This document shows positions 15,331-24,156 of a stretch of DNA of 64,000 bases, in pieces. Within the stretch, counting starts at the first letter, position 1. Each line of letters begins with the position of its first letter. The notes beneath the pieces were generated by a model. It saw only the letters and a list, made by a program, of their open reading frames with translations. It did no database searches and was not told the DNA's origin. Source of the DNA: Paraburkholderia kirstenboschensis (lineage in GTDB: Bacteria; Pseudomonadota; Gammaproteobacteria; Burkholderiales; Burkholderiaceae); NCBI RefSeq assembly GCF_904848585.1, contig NZ_CAJHCR010000001.1:372001-436000 (forward strand), given 5' to 3'. The translations under genes and the position numbers were made by a program.

Positions 15331-16284
15331 ATGAAGCCGTGGGTCGTCGGGTGGGGTTTGCTGACTTTCCTGCGCAACAGGTTCGCGAGTGCGAAGCGTG
15401 GCGTACAGGTCGTGTTGATTGCGCGCATGCCGCGGTCTGCAATCGAGCCTCTGGCTGCCGTTTTATGGCGAATTTGCGGGCTTGTCGATGCGCGTACGCG
15501 TTGGGAAGGCGTCTGCCGTTGTGAGATCGGCCGTGAGGTCCTTGACCTGGCGCTGCGCAACCCGGGTCGCGTCGCCGCCGGCCGCTTCCGGGAGCGCCTG
15601 ATCGACCAGCGGATTTATTTCGGCCGGTTGTCGCGGGGCAGCGAAGCATGGTCCGACCTGCAGCAGGTCGCGAGTGCGCTCGCCAGGCAAATCGCGCAAT
15701 TGCAAGCAGATGAACCCGGGCGTCCGGTCATCGTGTCGCCGTTTCACTATGTGTCGCAATACGCGAATATTTACGTTATCGACGAACTGCGGGCGCTGCT
15801 CGGACTCGAGTCGATCGCCGTGGTGTCCGGCGTGCCGCGAGATCTGTATGGCGATGACCATTCGCTCATACCGGGCGTGAACGTGCTGTACACCTACGGG
15901 GAAGACGATCGCAACGGCCTCGGCCTGCGTGTCGCGCGGGCGTTGAAGCGCAGTGGCGTCGCGGTGTTGTTTGCCGACGTGCCTCCGTTCGCGCTGCACC
16001 GTTATCCGATGGAGAAGGTGAGCGTCTCCATGTTCGGGCGCAACGCGCGCATTCATAACGGTGTGTTCCGGCTGGGCGCGCAGTTCGACGCGATATTGTT
16101 GCCGTTCTATCTGCGCTTTCAGCGCGGCCGCTTCGGCGCCGAAACATTCGAACCGTTGCCGCTTGCCGGGACAGGCGCTGTTCAGCAAGTCGCAAGGTAT
16201 ATCGAAGCGGCCGCCGCGGATAACTATTCGGACTGGCTGGTCGCCGGACATCCGTCGATGTACTCGTTCGCGCCCATTCGCTAA
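15331..16284 (+). CDS. LpxL/HtrB-like (LPLAT-fold) acyltransferase homologue in peptide locus
   Basis: 317 residues from ATG 15331; a GTG at 15280, ten bases after the peptide stop, would add 17 poorly conserved residues. The pattern resembles lipid A late acyltransferases: VIVSPFHYVSQYANIY at the position of the HxxxxD/E block, GVAVLFADVPP, VSMFGRNARIHNG, RLGAQFDAILLPFY and RFQRGRFG near the end. The catalytic acid five residues after His is Tyr here, so the normal charge relay is missing. It may be a divergent acyltransferase that attaches a fatty acid to the peptide, an immunity or lipid-modifying protein, or an inactive member. The first about 25 residues are mildly hydrophobic. It lies between the precursor and the export genes. 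Confidence 0.65.
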   Translation: MKPWVVGWGLLTFLRNRFASAKRGVQVVLIARMPRSAIEPLAAVLWRICGLVDARTRWEGVCRCEIGREVLDLALRNPGRVAAGRFRERLIDQRIYFGRLSRGSEAWSDLQQVASALARQIAQLQADEPGRPVIVSPFHYVSQYANIYVIDELRALLGLESIAVVSGVPRDLYGDDHSLIPGVNVLYTYGEDDRNGLGLRVARALKRSGVAVLFADVPPFALHRYPMEKVSVSMFGRNARIHNGVFRLGAQFDAILLPFYLRFQRGRFGAETFEPLPLAGTGAVQQVARYIEAAAADNYSDWLVAGHPSMYSFAPIR

Positions 16285-16406
16285 AGGTTTTCGCCCAGGT
16301 TTCCCGCCCGGCACGAGAGTCGCGGCGTCGCGTTCGTACCAAAAGCGCGCAGGCACAGAAATGCGCACAGACACAGCACCGGCTGGCATCCGGCAGCAAC
16401 CAGGCT

Positions 16407-17600
16407 ATGGAACCGATCTATCTCCCACAATTCAGGGACGTCTCGTGGCGTTGGCTCGCCTATGCGGCGTCCACGTTCTTCATCGTCGCGGTCGTTTTCG
16501 CATTTGTTCACGACGTCGAGCTGAAACAGGACGTGCGCGCGGAAATCGTGTCGCCCTCCGAAATCAAGATCCAGGGGCTGAGCGGCCTCGTTTCGGACAT
16601 TTATGTCAGCACCTCGGCGCGCGTCGGGCAGGGAGCACCGCTCTTCAGGCTGGAGCGCGATCTTTCGCTTGCGAGCGACGGTCGGCAGCGCCCTGCTTTT
16701 GACGCGCATGACCGCGACGAGCAGATCCGCACGAGCGAAGCGCAATACACGCAGCGCAAGGCCGACCTGAGCGCGCAACTGGACGCCGCGCGTCTTGCCG
16801 CGCAAAGCCGTCGGGCGGAAATTCAGGCGCTTGATGAGCAATTGAGCCAGAACGAGCAACTGGCGAACGAAGCGCAACGCACGGTGGCGCGGCTCGAATC
16901 GGTGTCGGACTACGTCACCGCGGACCGCGTCGAACAGGCGAGGGCGGTGACGCATCAGGCGAAGGTATCCGTCGCGCAAAGCGCGGCGCGCCGTCAGCAG
17001 TTGAACGCCGAACTCGGCGCGGCACTCGGCACGCAAACGGGCCTCGGCGCGCAGCTGACCGAACTGGAAGCGCGCCATGCACGCGAACTCCAGGACATTC
17101 GTATGCGGTTCGAGCAGATCCGCCAGGACGCGACCATTTCCGCGCCGAAGGCAGGCGTCGTTACCTTTTCCGGTCTTGTTCCCGGCCGCACGCTCGCTGC
17201 GGAGGACGTGGCACTCGTAATATCGACCGGCGAGAAAGGGCCGTTGCGCGCTGCGTTGCGTATTCCTTCACGCCGGCGTGGGTTTATCCGCGAAGGGCAA
17301 GTTGTGCGGCTCAAGTTCGACGCGTTTCCCTATGCAAAATTCGGCAGCTACGCGGCGCGCATCGATTCGATTTCCCGCACCACCGTGCGATCGGGCATGT
17401 CACCGGCGGGCGCTTCGGAGCCGCGCAGTACGCAAGGCGACTACATGGCGTGGGCCACGTTAAGCGACAACCAGTTCAAGTTCGAACAGCAACGCTTCGA
17501 CATTCTGCCCGGCATGGGAGCGACGGCGAGCATTGTGATCGAACGCCGCACCATCGCCGAATGGGTGCTCGCGCCATTTTTTCGCATGCTTCGAGCCTGA
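16407..17600 (+). CDS. HlyD/CvaA-type membrane fusion protein of peptide exporter
   Basis: 397 residues. One membrane helix near the N-terminus (WLAYAASTFFIVAVVFAFV), then a barrel-sandwich/lipoyl half (VSPSEIKIQGLSGLVSDIYV...VGQGAPLF), a coiled-coil hairpin of about 150 residues rich in Gln/Ala/Glu, and the returning half (ISAPKAGVVTFSGLVPGR) with a beta-barrel and C-terminal segment ERRTIAEWVLAPFFRM. This is the layout of CvaA, the periplasmic adaptor that joins an inner-membrane peptidase-ABC transporter to TolC. It ends two bases before the ABC gene start. The 122 bases before it hold no other gene. Confidence 0.85.
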   Translation: MEPIYLPQFRDVSWRWLAYAASTFFIVAVVFAFVHDVELKQDVRAEIVSPSEIKIQGLSGLVSDIYVSTSARVGQGAPLFRLERDLSLASDGRQRPAFDAHDRDEQIRTSEAQYTQRKADLSAQLDAARLAAQSRRAEIQALDEQLSQNEQLANEAQRTVARLESVSDYVTADRVEQARAVTHQAKVSVAQSAARRQQLNAELGAALGTQTGLGAQLTELEARHARELQDIRMRFEQIRQDATISAPKAGVVTFSGLVPGRTLAAEDVALVISTGEKGPLRAALRIPSRRRGFIREGQVVRLKFDAFPYAKFGSYAARIDSISRTTVRSGMSPAGASEPRSTQGDYMAWATLSDNQFKFEQQRFDILPGMGATASIVIERRTIAEWVLAPFFRMLRA

Positions 17601-17602
17601 CG

Positions 17603-19705
17603 ATGCGCGCCATCTATCAAAATGAAGTTGCCGAGTGCGGCTACGCGTGTCTGGCGATGGTCCTGTCGCACTTCGGCCGTGCCATCGAAGTGCGCGAGTT
17701 GCAGGCGTTTAGACCGATCTCGGCCAACGGTTTGACGCTGATGGACCTGTACGACGTGGCGGTCGAATTCGGTCTCGCCGTCCAGGCATACCGCTTCGAC
17801 GCCGGCGACCTGCCGAGCATCAAGCGCGGTTCGATCCTGCACTTCGGCGGCGCGCATTTCGTCGTTTTCGAGAATTGCGGGCGCGGTTATGTGCAAGTGA
17901 TCGACCCGGCGAGCGGCCGGCGGCGCATCTCCATGGACACCTTCGTCGCGAATGTGTCCGGCTACCTGCTCGAATGCGCGCCGACGCCAGCCATGCCGCG
18001 CGTGCGCAACAAGTCGCGGGTGCCGGGGGCGCTGGCTCGCGTGCGTGCGCTCAATCCGCAACTCACCGCGCAGATCGCCAAGGTGATGTTCGTCGCGCTC
18101 GGCAGCCAGTTCGCGATTCTCGCCATGCCGTACCTCGGCAATCTGTTGCTCGACGACGTCGTCGCCGCCGACAACCTGAACCTGCTCAATGTGCTGATGC
18201 TGACGTTCGCCGGCATTTTTATCGTCGGTGCGTTGAGCCAGTACGTTCAGACATACCTCGTCGAGCTTTTGCACGGTTTAGTGCAGATGAACATGACCGA
18301 GGGAATCATGGCGCAACTGTTGCGCAACCCCATTCCGTACTTCGAGAAACGTCACGTCGGCGATCTGTTTGCGCGCCTGAAGGCGCAAGACGAAATCAGC
18401 GCCTTCACCACGCGGACTACGATCTCGGCGGGCATCGACGTGGCGGTCGGCATGCTCGCGCTCGCATTGATGCTGGTGCAAAGCAGGCAACTGACGGTGA
18501 TCGCCGTGCTGATTTTCACGGTCTACGTGGCGGTGTCGTTCGCGCTGTTTTCGCGCATGCGCGACACGCATGCACTGGTGCTGGAAGAGTCTGCGCGCTG
18601 CGACGACACGCTGATCGAAACGATCCGCGCGGCCTCGTTGATCAAGCTATCGCAGGGCGAGGCGCGGCGCACGGCGATCTTCATGGCGAAATATCGCGCC
18701 TATGTCGCGGCGCTGGTGCGCAATAGCCGCCTGGGGAGCGCACGCGACGCGATCCTCAAACTTGTCGACTACGCGGACATGATCGCGGTGAGCTGGTTCG
18801 CCGCGCGTCTGATGCTGAGCGGCACGATTTCGGTGGGCGTGTTCTATTCGTTTCTGATCTACAAGTCGCTGCTGTCCGAGCGCTTTGCGCGAGCCGTCAA
18901 CGCAGCCTTCGAGTATTTCATGCTGAGCGTTCCGGTTGCACGCGTGGGCGATATCGTCGACGGCGAAGCGGAACGGTACACGGCGCCCGGCGAGATGCAT
19001 AAGGCCGTCGAGGTGCGAACTTTCGAGCGCATCGATGTGCGCGGTGTCACCTTCCGCTACGGCGTTTCGGATCAACCGGTGCTCAAGAACGCGAACATCG
19101 TCATCCGGCGGGGCGACAAGGTCGTGATTACAGGTGCATCGGGAAGCGGCAAGTCGACGCTCTTCAAGCTGCTTGCGGCAGCCGAGCCGCTGCAGGACGG
19201 CGAGATCACGCTAAACGGGATCGCCTGGCCAAATCTCAGCGTCGATGAAATCCGCCGGCATGCTGTTCATATGCGGCAGGGCGACCTGATCCTGCATGGC
19301 TCGATTGCCGACAACATCTCACTTTTCGCGGGCAATCCGGACGAAGCGCGCATTCACGCATTGCTGGATGACGTCGGTTCGCTGCCCGATGTCATGCGCC
19401 TGCCGATGCGCACGCGAACGGCGATTAGCGACACGATCGCGAATATTTCGGCGGGCCAGCGGCAACGTTTGTTGCTCGCGCGAGCGTTGTATCAGCAACG
19501 AGAACTGCTGCTGCTCGATGAGCCGACTTCAAATCTCGATCCAGCGTCCGTGCGGCATGTCGTCGACTTGTTGCTGCGTCTGGAACGCACGGTGGTGGTC
19601 ATTACGCATGACATGTCGCTCGCTTCGGCGTTCGACACGCGCTATCGATTGGTCGATGGTGAACTGCTATGCGAGGCTCGCGAGGGAGTGATGGTGGATG
19701 AATAA
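17603..19705 (+). CDS. CvaB-type peptidase-containing ABC exporter (C39 domain)
   Basis: 700 residues from ATG 17603. Residues 1-130 are a C39 cysteine peptidase: QNEVAECGYACLAMV supplies the oxyanion Gln and catalytic Cys, GAHFVVF the His and VIDPASGRR the Asp, so all catalytic residues are present. The transmembrane part follows with about six helices, then the nucleotide-binding domain: Walker A ITGASGSGKST, signature ISAGQRQR, Walker B LLLLDEPTSNLD and switch His in VVVITHD. The family cuts Gly-Gly leaders and exports the core peptide in one step, powered by ATP. The architecture follows colicin V CvaB. The stop overlaps the TolC-family start by eight bases. It is inferred to process the peptide at 15145. 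Confidence 0.9.
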   Translation: MRAIYQNEVAECGYACLAMVLSHFGRAIEVRELQAFRPISANGLTLMDLYDVAVEFGLAVQAYRFDAGDLPSIKRGSILHFGGAHFVVFENCGRGYVQVIDPASGRRRISMDTFVANVSGYLLECAPTPAMPRVRNKSRVPGALARVRALNPQLTAQIAKVMFVALGSQFAILAMPYLGNLLLDDVVAADNLNLLNVLMLTFAGIFIVGALSQYVQTYLVELLHGLVQMNMTEGIMAQLLRNPIPYFEKRHVGDLFARLKAQDEISAFTTRTTISAGIDVAVGMLALALMLVQSRQLTVIAVLIFTVYVAVSFALFSRMRDTHALVLEESARCDDTLIETIRAASLIKLSQGEARRTAIFMAKYRAYVAALVRNSRLGSARDAILKLVDYADMIAVSWFAARLMLSGTISVGVFYSFLIYKSLLSERFARAVNAAFEYFMLSVPVARVGDIVDGEAERYTAPGEMHKAVEVRTFERIDVRGVTFRYGVSDQPVLKNANIVIRRGDKVVITGASGSGKSTLFKLLAAAEPLQDGEITLNGIAWPNLSVDEIRRHAVHMRQGDLILHGSIADNISLFAGNPDEARIHALLDDVGSLPDVMRLPMRTRTAISDTIANISAGQRQRLLLARALYQQRELLLLDEPTSNLDPASVRHVVDLLLRLERTVVVITHDMSLASAFDTRYRLVDGELLCEAREGVMVDE

Positions 19706-21233
19706 GCGCACGATGGCGGGCGCACTGCTCGTGTTCACCGGTATGGCTTACGCGGGTGCCGCAGCGGCGGTCGATCTGCTCACCGTGGTGGAGCAGAGCA
19801 CCGATCGCGACGCGGATCTGGCGGCGTTTCGCGCGGGCTCAAGAGCCGCGGGCGAGGCCGTGCCGAAAGCCCGCGCGGCGCTGCTGCCGCAACTGGCAGC
19901 CGGTTGGGGGCGGGCGTACAACAGCACGATTACGGAGGGCCTTCCGAACACTCACTACTGGCAGAACGGGTGGACTGTCGCGCTGACGCAGCCGGTTTTC
20001 GACTGGAGCAGGTGGACCACCTATAAGCAGGCCGACTTCGTTCAGGCGCGGGGCGCGGTGGATCTCGCGCGTGCCGAGCAATCGGCCATTTTGCGAGCCG
20101 TGCAAACGTACTTCGACGAACTTGCAGCCGAGGACGAACTGACGCGCGCCGACGACTACACGGCGGCGCTGGATGTGCACCTGGACGAACTGCGACGTCG
20201 GCGGCGCGCCGGCGAGGCCACGGTGATCGATGTGCAGGAAGCCGAGGCGGCGCGCGAACAGGCGCGGTCGCAACAACTGGATGCCCGCGACGACTTGCAG
20301 TTGAAACGGCTCGCGCTGGAACACCTCACGGGGCAGCGGTTTGCAGGGCTGTCGCGCTTGTCGGACGCCGCGGTCATGCCAGGATTGCACCCGGACGACG
20401 TGAAAGGCTGGGCCTCGCAAGCCGAGGCGCATGACTACACGGTGCAACTGAAGCAGATCGACCGGCGCATTGCCGAACTCGAGGTCGAGAAGGCTCGCGC
20501 AGCGCGCTTACCGGTCGTGAATCTGACTGCGAGCCATACGCCAGCCGGCGCAGCGTCCGGCTACATCCGCCCGACGACGACAACGACGGCGATGCTGTCG
20601 GTGAGCATTCCCATTTTCGAAGGCGGTGCAACGAGCGCGAATATCGACGAAAAGCTGGCACTCGAAGATAGGGCTCAGGACGAACTGGTTGCGGCGACCC
20701 GTTTGGCGGGGGCGAGTGCGCGGGAATACTGGTCGCGCTTTCTCGCCGGAGTCGCGCGGATCGAAGCGCTGTCGCGAGTGGTGCAGAGTTCTCGCGCCGC
20801 GCTCAACGCGACGCAGGTCGGCTACCGCGTGGGCAGTCGCGGTAGCACGGATGTGCTGCGGGCATCTGACGCGTTTTTCGCGAATCGCCGCGATCTCATT
20901 CGGGCACGGTATGCAACTGTCGTCGGACTTCTTCAGCTGAAGGCGGCAACGGCAAGCCTGAATCTCGACGAGGTGGCGCGTGTAAATGAACTGGTGCTGA
21001 ACGTTGGGGACCGTCAGGAGGTTGCTCCCGTGAATGTGCAACGCGCGGCGGTTGATGCCAAGGTCGAGCGGGCGGTGGTTGGGGCGAAGGTGGAGCGGGC
21101 GACGGTGGGTACTGAGATGCCGCGGGCGATAGTTGGGACGGAGCCGCCACAAGGGGTAGCGTTGACGGATCTGCAGCCGGTGGCGATTGACGCGGCCGTG
21201 CAGCGCGCGCTGGCTTCCATCCGTCAGCAATAA
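19698..21233 (+). CDS. TolC-family outer-membrane efflux protein with repeat tail
   Basis: 511 residues. Signal peptide about 1-24 (MNKRTMAGALLVFTGMAYAGAAAA). Two related OEP halves, each with long helical stretches (for example RAEQSAILRAVQTYFDELAAEDEL and RAALNATQVGYRVGSRGSTDVLRA), fit the TolC alpha-barrel. It would complete the channel with the adaptor and ABC protein, whose gene overlaps its start. From about residue 445 on, beyond the usual TolC core, there is a tail of seven 9-residue degenerate repeats (AKVERAVVG, AKVERATVG, TEMPRAIVG). Confidence 0.87.
   Translation: MNKRTMAGALLVFTGMAYAGAAAAVDLLTVVEQSTDRDADLAAFRAGSRAAGEAVPKARAALLPQLAAGWGRAYNSTITEGLPNTHYWQNGWTVALTQPVFDWSRWTTYKQADFVQARGAVDLARAEQSAILRAVQTYFDELAAEDELTRADDYTAALDVHLDELRRRRRAGEATVIDVQEAEAAREQARSQQLDARDDLQLKRLALEHLTGQRFAGLSRLSDAAVMPGLHPDDVKGWASQAEAHDYTVQLKQIDRRIAELEVEKARAARLPVVNLTASHTPAGAASGYIRPTTTTTAMLSVSIPIFEGGATSANIDEKLALEDRAQDELVAATRLAGASAREYWSRFLAGVARIEALSRVVQSSRAALNATQVGYRVGSRGSTDVLRASDAFFANRRDLIRARYATVVGLLQLKAATASLNLDEVARVNELVLNVGDRQEVAPVNVQRAAVDAKVERAVVGAKVERATVGTEMPRAIVGTEPPQGVALTDLQPVAIDAAVQRALASIRQQ
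21030..21218 (+). repeat. 27-bp in-frame tandem repeat, seven degenerate copies, in TolC-family gene
   Basis: The encoded 9-residue units read VNVQRAAVD, AKVERAVVG, AKVERATVG, TEMPRAIVG, TEPPQGVAL, TDLQPVAID and AAVQRALAS. Units 2 and 3 are nearly identical, indicating recent duplication. Confidence 0.75.
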
Positions 21234-21308
21234 GCGAGGAAGCAAATCTGCGCCGCACAAGTTGCGGCGGGTGGGGGCGCCATGCCGAAGCACCGGCGAT
21301 CTAAAGAC

Positions 21309-21341
21309 AAAAAACCCCGAGCGGCTAACGCCGTCGGGGTA
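21309..21341 (-). terminator. ssrA intrinsic terminator
   Basis: Read on the minus strand, CCCCGACGG...CCGCTCGGGG forms a GC hairpin followed by TTTTTT, 36 bases past the 3' CCA end of the tmRNA. Confidence 0.85.
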
Positions 21342-21376
21342 TTCGTTGAGGCATTGCCATTTGCCTGAAAGGTGTC

Positions 21377-21746
21377 TGGTGGAGGCGGCGGGAATCGAAC
21401 CCGCGTCCAGAAGCACTCTACGACCAGTTCTACATGTTTAGTTCTGTCATTTGATTTAACCATAGTGACGCGGACGAACACGCTGCACTACGGCGATTCA
21501 CTAGATTTTCGACCCGGACGTCGTGACTCCGTCAAGGCTTAACTGACGTATATGACCTCTGTCGGTATTGCTACCGGTCTTGCGACTCTAGCCCGTCAGT
21601 GAACTAGGCAGAGGACGGCGGCCCTTAGGCTGCCAGTGCGAACGTATCGTCGTTTGCAGTTACGTTTTTCCCATTGATTAACGAGGTGACGGGTCCTCGA
21701 CATGCCCTAGCCGCTTCGCAACCCCTGTCGAAACCAGGTCGCCCCC
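21377..21746 (-). ncRNA. ssrA: Transfer-messenger RNA (tmRNA)
   Basis: 370 nt on the minus strand. The 5' GGGGGCG pairs with the 3' CGCCTCC (one G-T pair) before ACCA, forming the alanine-type acceptor stem, and the 3' T-arm GGGTTCGATTCCCGC is present. The tag reading frame after the resume site encodes ANDDTFALAA and ends at TAA (about 21628-21660). Together with SmpB it rescues stalled ribosomes and marks the nascent chain for ClpXP. Its own terminator lies at 21309. The 3' end faces the peptide-export locus. Confidence 0.96.
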
Positions 21747-21864
21747 GCGGTTCGTTGCTCGGAACTTCGAGCCAACGTATATTTTACAATAGATTGACGG
21801 CCGTGTCCTGGCTCATTCCGGGCTCATCTCGAGCTGCTCGTTTCGGGCGCGTGCTGGCCCACTG

Positions 21865-22578
21865 TCAATTAATGTCGCGAAGCAGCTGCTGCAATTCGGC
21901 CGGCGACTGCACGACATGCTGCGCATGCCATTGCGTCGGCGGAATGTCGTCGCCGCAGTAGCCGTAGGCCGCAGCTACCGTCTTCATGCCGGCAGCAAAG
22001 CCGGCCTGCACGTCGCGCAAATCGTCGCCGACGTAGACGATGCGCTCCGGCGCCACGTCGAGTTCGCGAGCCGCGTGCAGCAACGGCGCCGGATGTGGCT
22101 TCGAATGTGGCGTCGTATCGCCGCTAACCACGCAGCCCGCCCGCTCTTCCAGACCCAGTTGTGCGACCAGGGGTTCCGTGAGCCGCGCGACCTTGTTCGT
22201 GACGATGCCCCAGCGCACGCCTCGCGCGTCGAGTTCATCCAGCAATTCGGGGATGCCGGGAAAGAGCGTGGTTTCGATGCAAAGATCCGCTTCGTAGTTG
22301 GCGAGGAACTCCTCGCGCATCGACGCAAACTCGTGGTTATCCGGCCCGATGCCGAACGCCCCGCCGATTAGCCCTCGCGCGCCAGCCGACGCGAGCGGCC
22401 TTAGTCTTTCGAGCGGAACCATATCCAGCCCACGATCGTGGCGCATTTTGTTGACGGCGGCGGCAAGGTCTGGCGCCGTGTCGGCCAGCGTGCCGTCCAG
22501 GTCGAACAGCACGGCTTGGCAAAGACCAAGTGCATCTTCGTGGTCTTCGCGTTGGGGCAGGGGCGTAGGATCGCTCAT
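21865..22578 (-). CDS. gph: Phosphoglycolate phosphatase (HAD superfamily)
   Basis: 237 residues from ATG 22578; the longer open frame upstream overlaps ubiG and is not conserved. HAD motif I is AVLFDLDGTLADT, motif II GIVTNK, then a Lys region (HSKPHPAPLL) and motif IV YVGDDLRDVQAG. It dephosphorylates 2-phosphoglycolate made during DNA repair or oxygenase side reactions. It follows ubiG by 29 bases, the usual ubiG-gph pair of Betaproteobacteria. Upstream ribosome binding is weak, which fits coupling to ubiG. Confidence 0.92.
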   Translation of the reverse strand: MSDPTPLPQREDHEDALGLCQAVLFDLDGTLADTAPDLAAAVNKMRHDRGLDMVPLERLRPLASAGARGLIGGAFGIGPDNHEFASMREEFLANYEADLCIETTLFPGIPELLDELDARGVRWGIVTNKVARLTEPLVAQLGLEERAGCVVSGDTTPHSKPHPAPLLHAARELDVAPERIVYVGDDLRDVQAGFAAGMKTVAAAYGYCGDDIPPTQWHAQHVVQSPAELQQLLRDIN

Positions 22579-22607
22579 CGATTGGATTTGGTCGGCGTTC
22601 GGGCTGA

Positions 22608-23306
22608 TCAGAAGTCGCGGCGGCAGGCGAGCATGTAGTTCACACTCGTGTCTGCGGAAAGGGCGAAGTGCTTGCTGAGCGGGTGATAGACGATACCTTT
22701 GATGTCCGCTGTGCGCAGGCCGGCGGCTCGCACGAAGCCCGCAAGTTCCGACGGACGGATAAAACGCGCATAGTCGTGTGTGCCTTTGGGCAGCATCCGC
22801 GCAATGTATTCGGCGCCGATCACCGCAAACAGGTATGACTTCACGTTCCGGTTGAGCGTGGAAAAGAACACCCAGCCGCCCGGCTTGACCAGCGTCTTGC
22901 ACGCCTCGACGATCGCAGCGGGCCGCGGCACGTGTTCGAGCATTTCCATGCAGGTGACCACGTCGTAGGTGCCCGGCTCACGTGCGGCGAGCGCCTCGGC
23001 GGCGATCTCCTCGTAATTAACGGTTACACCACTTTCAAGGCTGTGAAGATCGGCGACGCCGAGAGCTTCGCTCGACAGGTCGATTCCTTTGACGTGCGCG
23101 CCCAAGCCAGCCATTGACTCGGACAAAATGCCGCCGCCGCAACCGATGTCCAGCACATGTTTGCCCGCCAGATGTGCGTGGGCGTCTATCCAGTTCAAGC
23201 GAACGGGGTTGAGTTCATGCAGCGGTTTGAACTCCGCGTTTGGGTCCCACCAACGATGCGCAAGGTCGCTGAATTTCTGTAGTTCGTGGGGATCGGCGTT
23301 GGTCAT
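22608..23306 (-). CDS. ubiG: Ubiquinone O-methyltransferase
   Basis: 232 residues from ATG 23306. It uses S-adenosylmethionine to make both O-methylations in ubiquinone synthesis. The conserved N-terminal sequence [20 protein letters not shown] is followed by SAM motif [14 protein letters not shown], the post-I acid [14 protein letters not shown] and [12 protein letters not shown]. The open frame runs on to 23531, but conservation begins at the chosen ATG. Confidence 0.94.
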   Translation of the reverse strand: MTNADPHELQKFSDLAHRWWDPNAEFKPLHELNPVRLNWIDAHAHLAGKHVLDIGCGGGILSESMAGLGAHVKGIDLSSEALGVADLHSLESGVTVNYEEIAAEALAAREPGTYDVVTCMEMLEHVPRPAAIVEACKTLVKPGGWVFFSTLNRNVKSYLFAVIGAEYIARMLPKGTHDYARFIRPSELAGFVRAAGLRTADIKGIVYHPLSKHFALSADTSVNYMLACRRDF

Positions 23307-23458
23307 GGCGAAGCTGCCTCGATGAGAGCGGTGAGCGGGCGCTCGAGGATAAACCCGGAGTATATAGGCGAGGGGCCGGGGCGGCAAAATGCCGCCCGCT
23401 CGCCAAAGCGGTTTGGCGGCGCTGGCCTGGCCCGGCCGGCAATCCGCCGGTCTGCGCA

Positions 23459-23489
23459 TAAAAAAAGCCCCGCCGAAGCGGGGCTTTTT
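23459..23489 (-). terminator. Terminator after ompA
   Basis: AAAGCCCCGC-CGAA-GCGGGGCTTTTT, symmetrical with T-runs in both directions. It separates the ompA transcript from ubiG-gph on the minus strand. Confidence 0.85.
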
Positions 23490-23508
23490 GTACTGCGGTG
23501 TTTGTAGC

Positions 23509-24156
23509 TTACTGCTTCGAAGTACCGACAACTTCGACTTCCACGCGACGATCCGGTGCGAGGCAGGCGATGAGTTGCTTGCGGTTCTTCTGGTTGCAGC
23601 CGGTCGTGACCGGGTTGCGCTTGCCCTTGCCTTCCGTGTAGATACGGTTGGATTCGATGCCCTTGCTGACGAGGTATGCCTTGACAGCTTGAGCGCGACG
23701 CAGCGACAGACGGTCGTTGTACTTGTCCGAACCGATGCGGTCGGTGTAACCCGTTGCCACGACGACTTCGAGGTTCAGGCCCTGGATCTTCGATGCCAGA
23801 TCGTCCAGCTTTTCCTTGCCAGCCGGCTTCAGGATAGCCTTGTCGAAGTCGAACAGTGCGTCAGCCTGATACGTGATCTTTTGGCTGGTGATGGCCGGTG
23901 CCGGTGCGACCGGAGCCGGCGGCGTCGGAGCCTGGGCAACCAGTGCGCCGTCGCACTTTGCGTTAGCCGTTGCCGGCGTCCAGAATGCATCGCGCCAGCA
24001 AAGCTCGTTCGTGCCGTTCATCCACACGTATTCGCCAGTACCATTCACCCAGTTGTCATTGGTAGCTTGTCGCGACGCCGGCACCGACTGTGCCATTGCG
24101 GATGCAGCCATAACTGCGGTAGCTGCAATGAACGCGAGCTTTGAAAGTTTATTCAT
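23509..24156 (-). CDS. ompA: OmpA-family outer-membrane/peptidoglycan-binding protein
   Basis: 215 residues. Signal peptide about 1-22 (ends AMAQ). A short N-terminal region with [21 protein letters not shown] replaces the classical eight-stranded barrel, followed by a Pro-Ala linker ([13 protein letters not shown]). The OmpA C-terminal domain covers about 95-210, with peptidoglycan-binding [22 protein letters not shown] and the paired Cys region [13 protein letters not shown]. It anchors the outer membrane to the wall. This short form beside gyrA/ubiG is typical for Burkholderia. Confidence 0.92.
   Translation of the reverse strand: MNKLSKLAFIAATAVMAASAMAQSVPASRQATNDNWVNGTGEYVWMNGTNELCWRDAFWTPATANAKCDGALVAQAPTPPAPVAPAPAITSQKITYQADALFDFDKAILKPAGKEKLDDLASKIQGLNLEVVVATGYTDRIGSDKYNDRLSLRRAQAVKAYLVSKGIESNRIYTEGKGKRNPVTTGCNQKNRKQLIACLAPDRRVEVEVVGTSKQ

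Noticed and set aside
15270..15524. 84-codon ORF starting in the peptide stop codon (TAATG)
   Set aside because: The overlap looks like translational coupling, but the protein is compositionally random and lies inside the acyltransferase-like gene in another frame.
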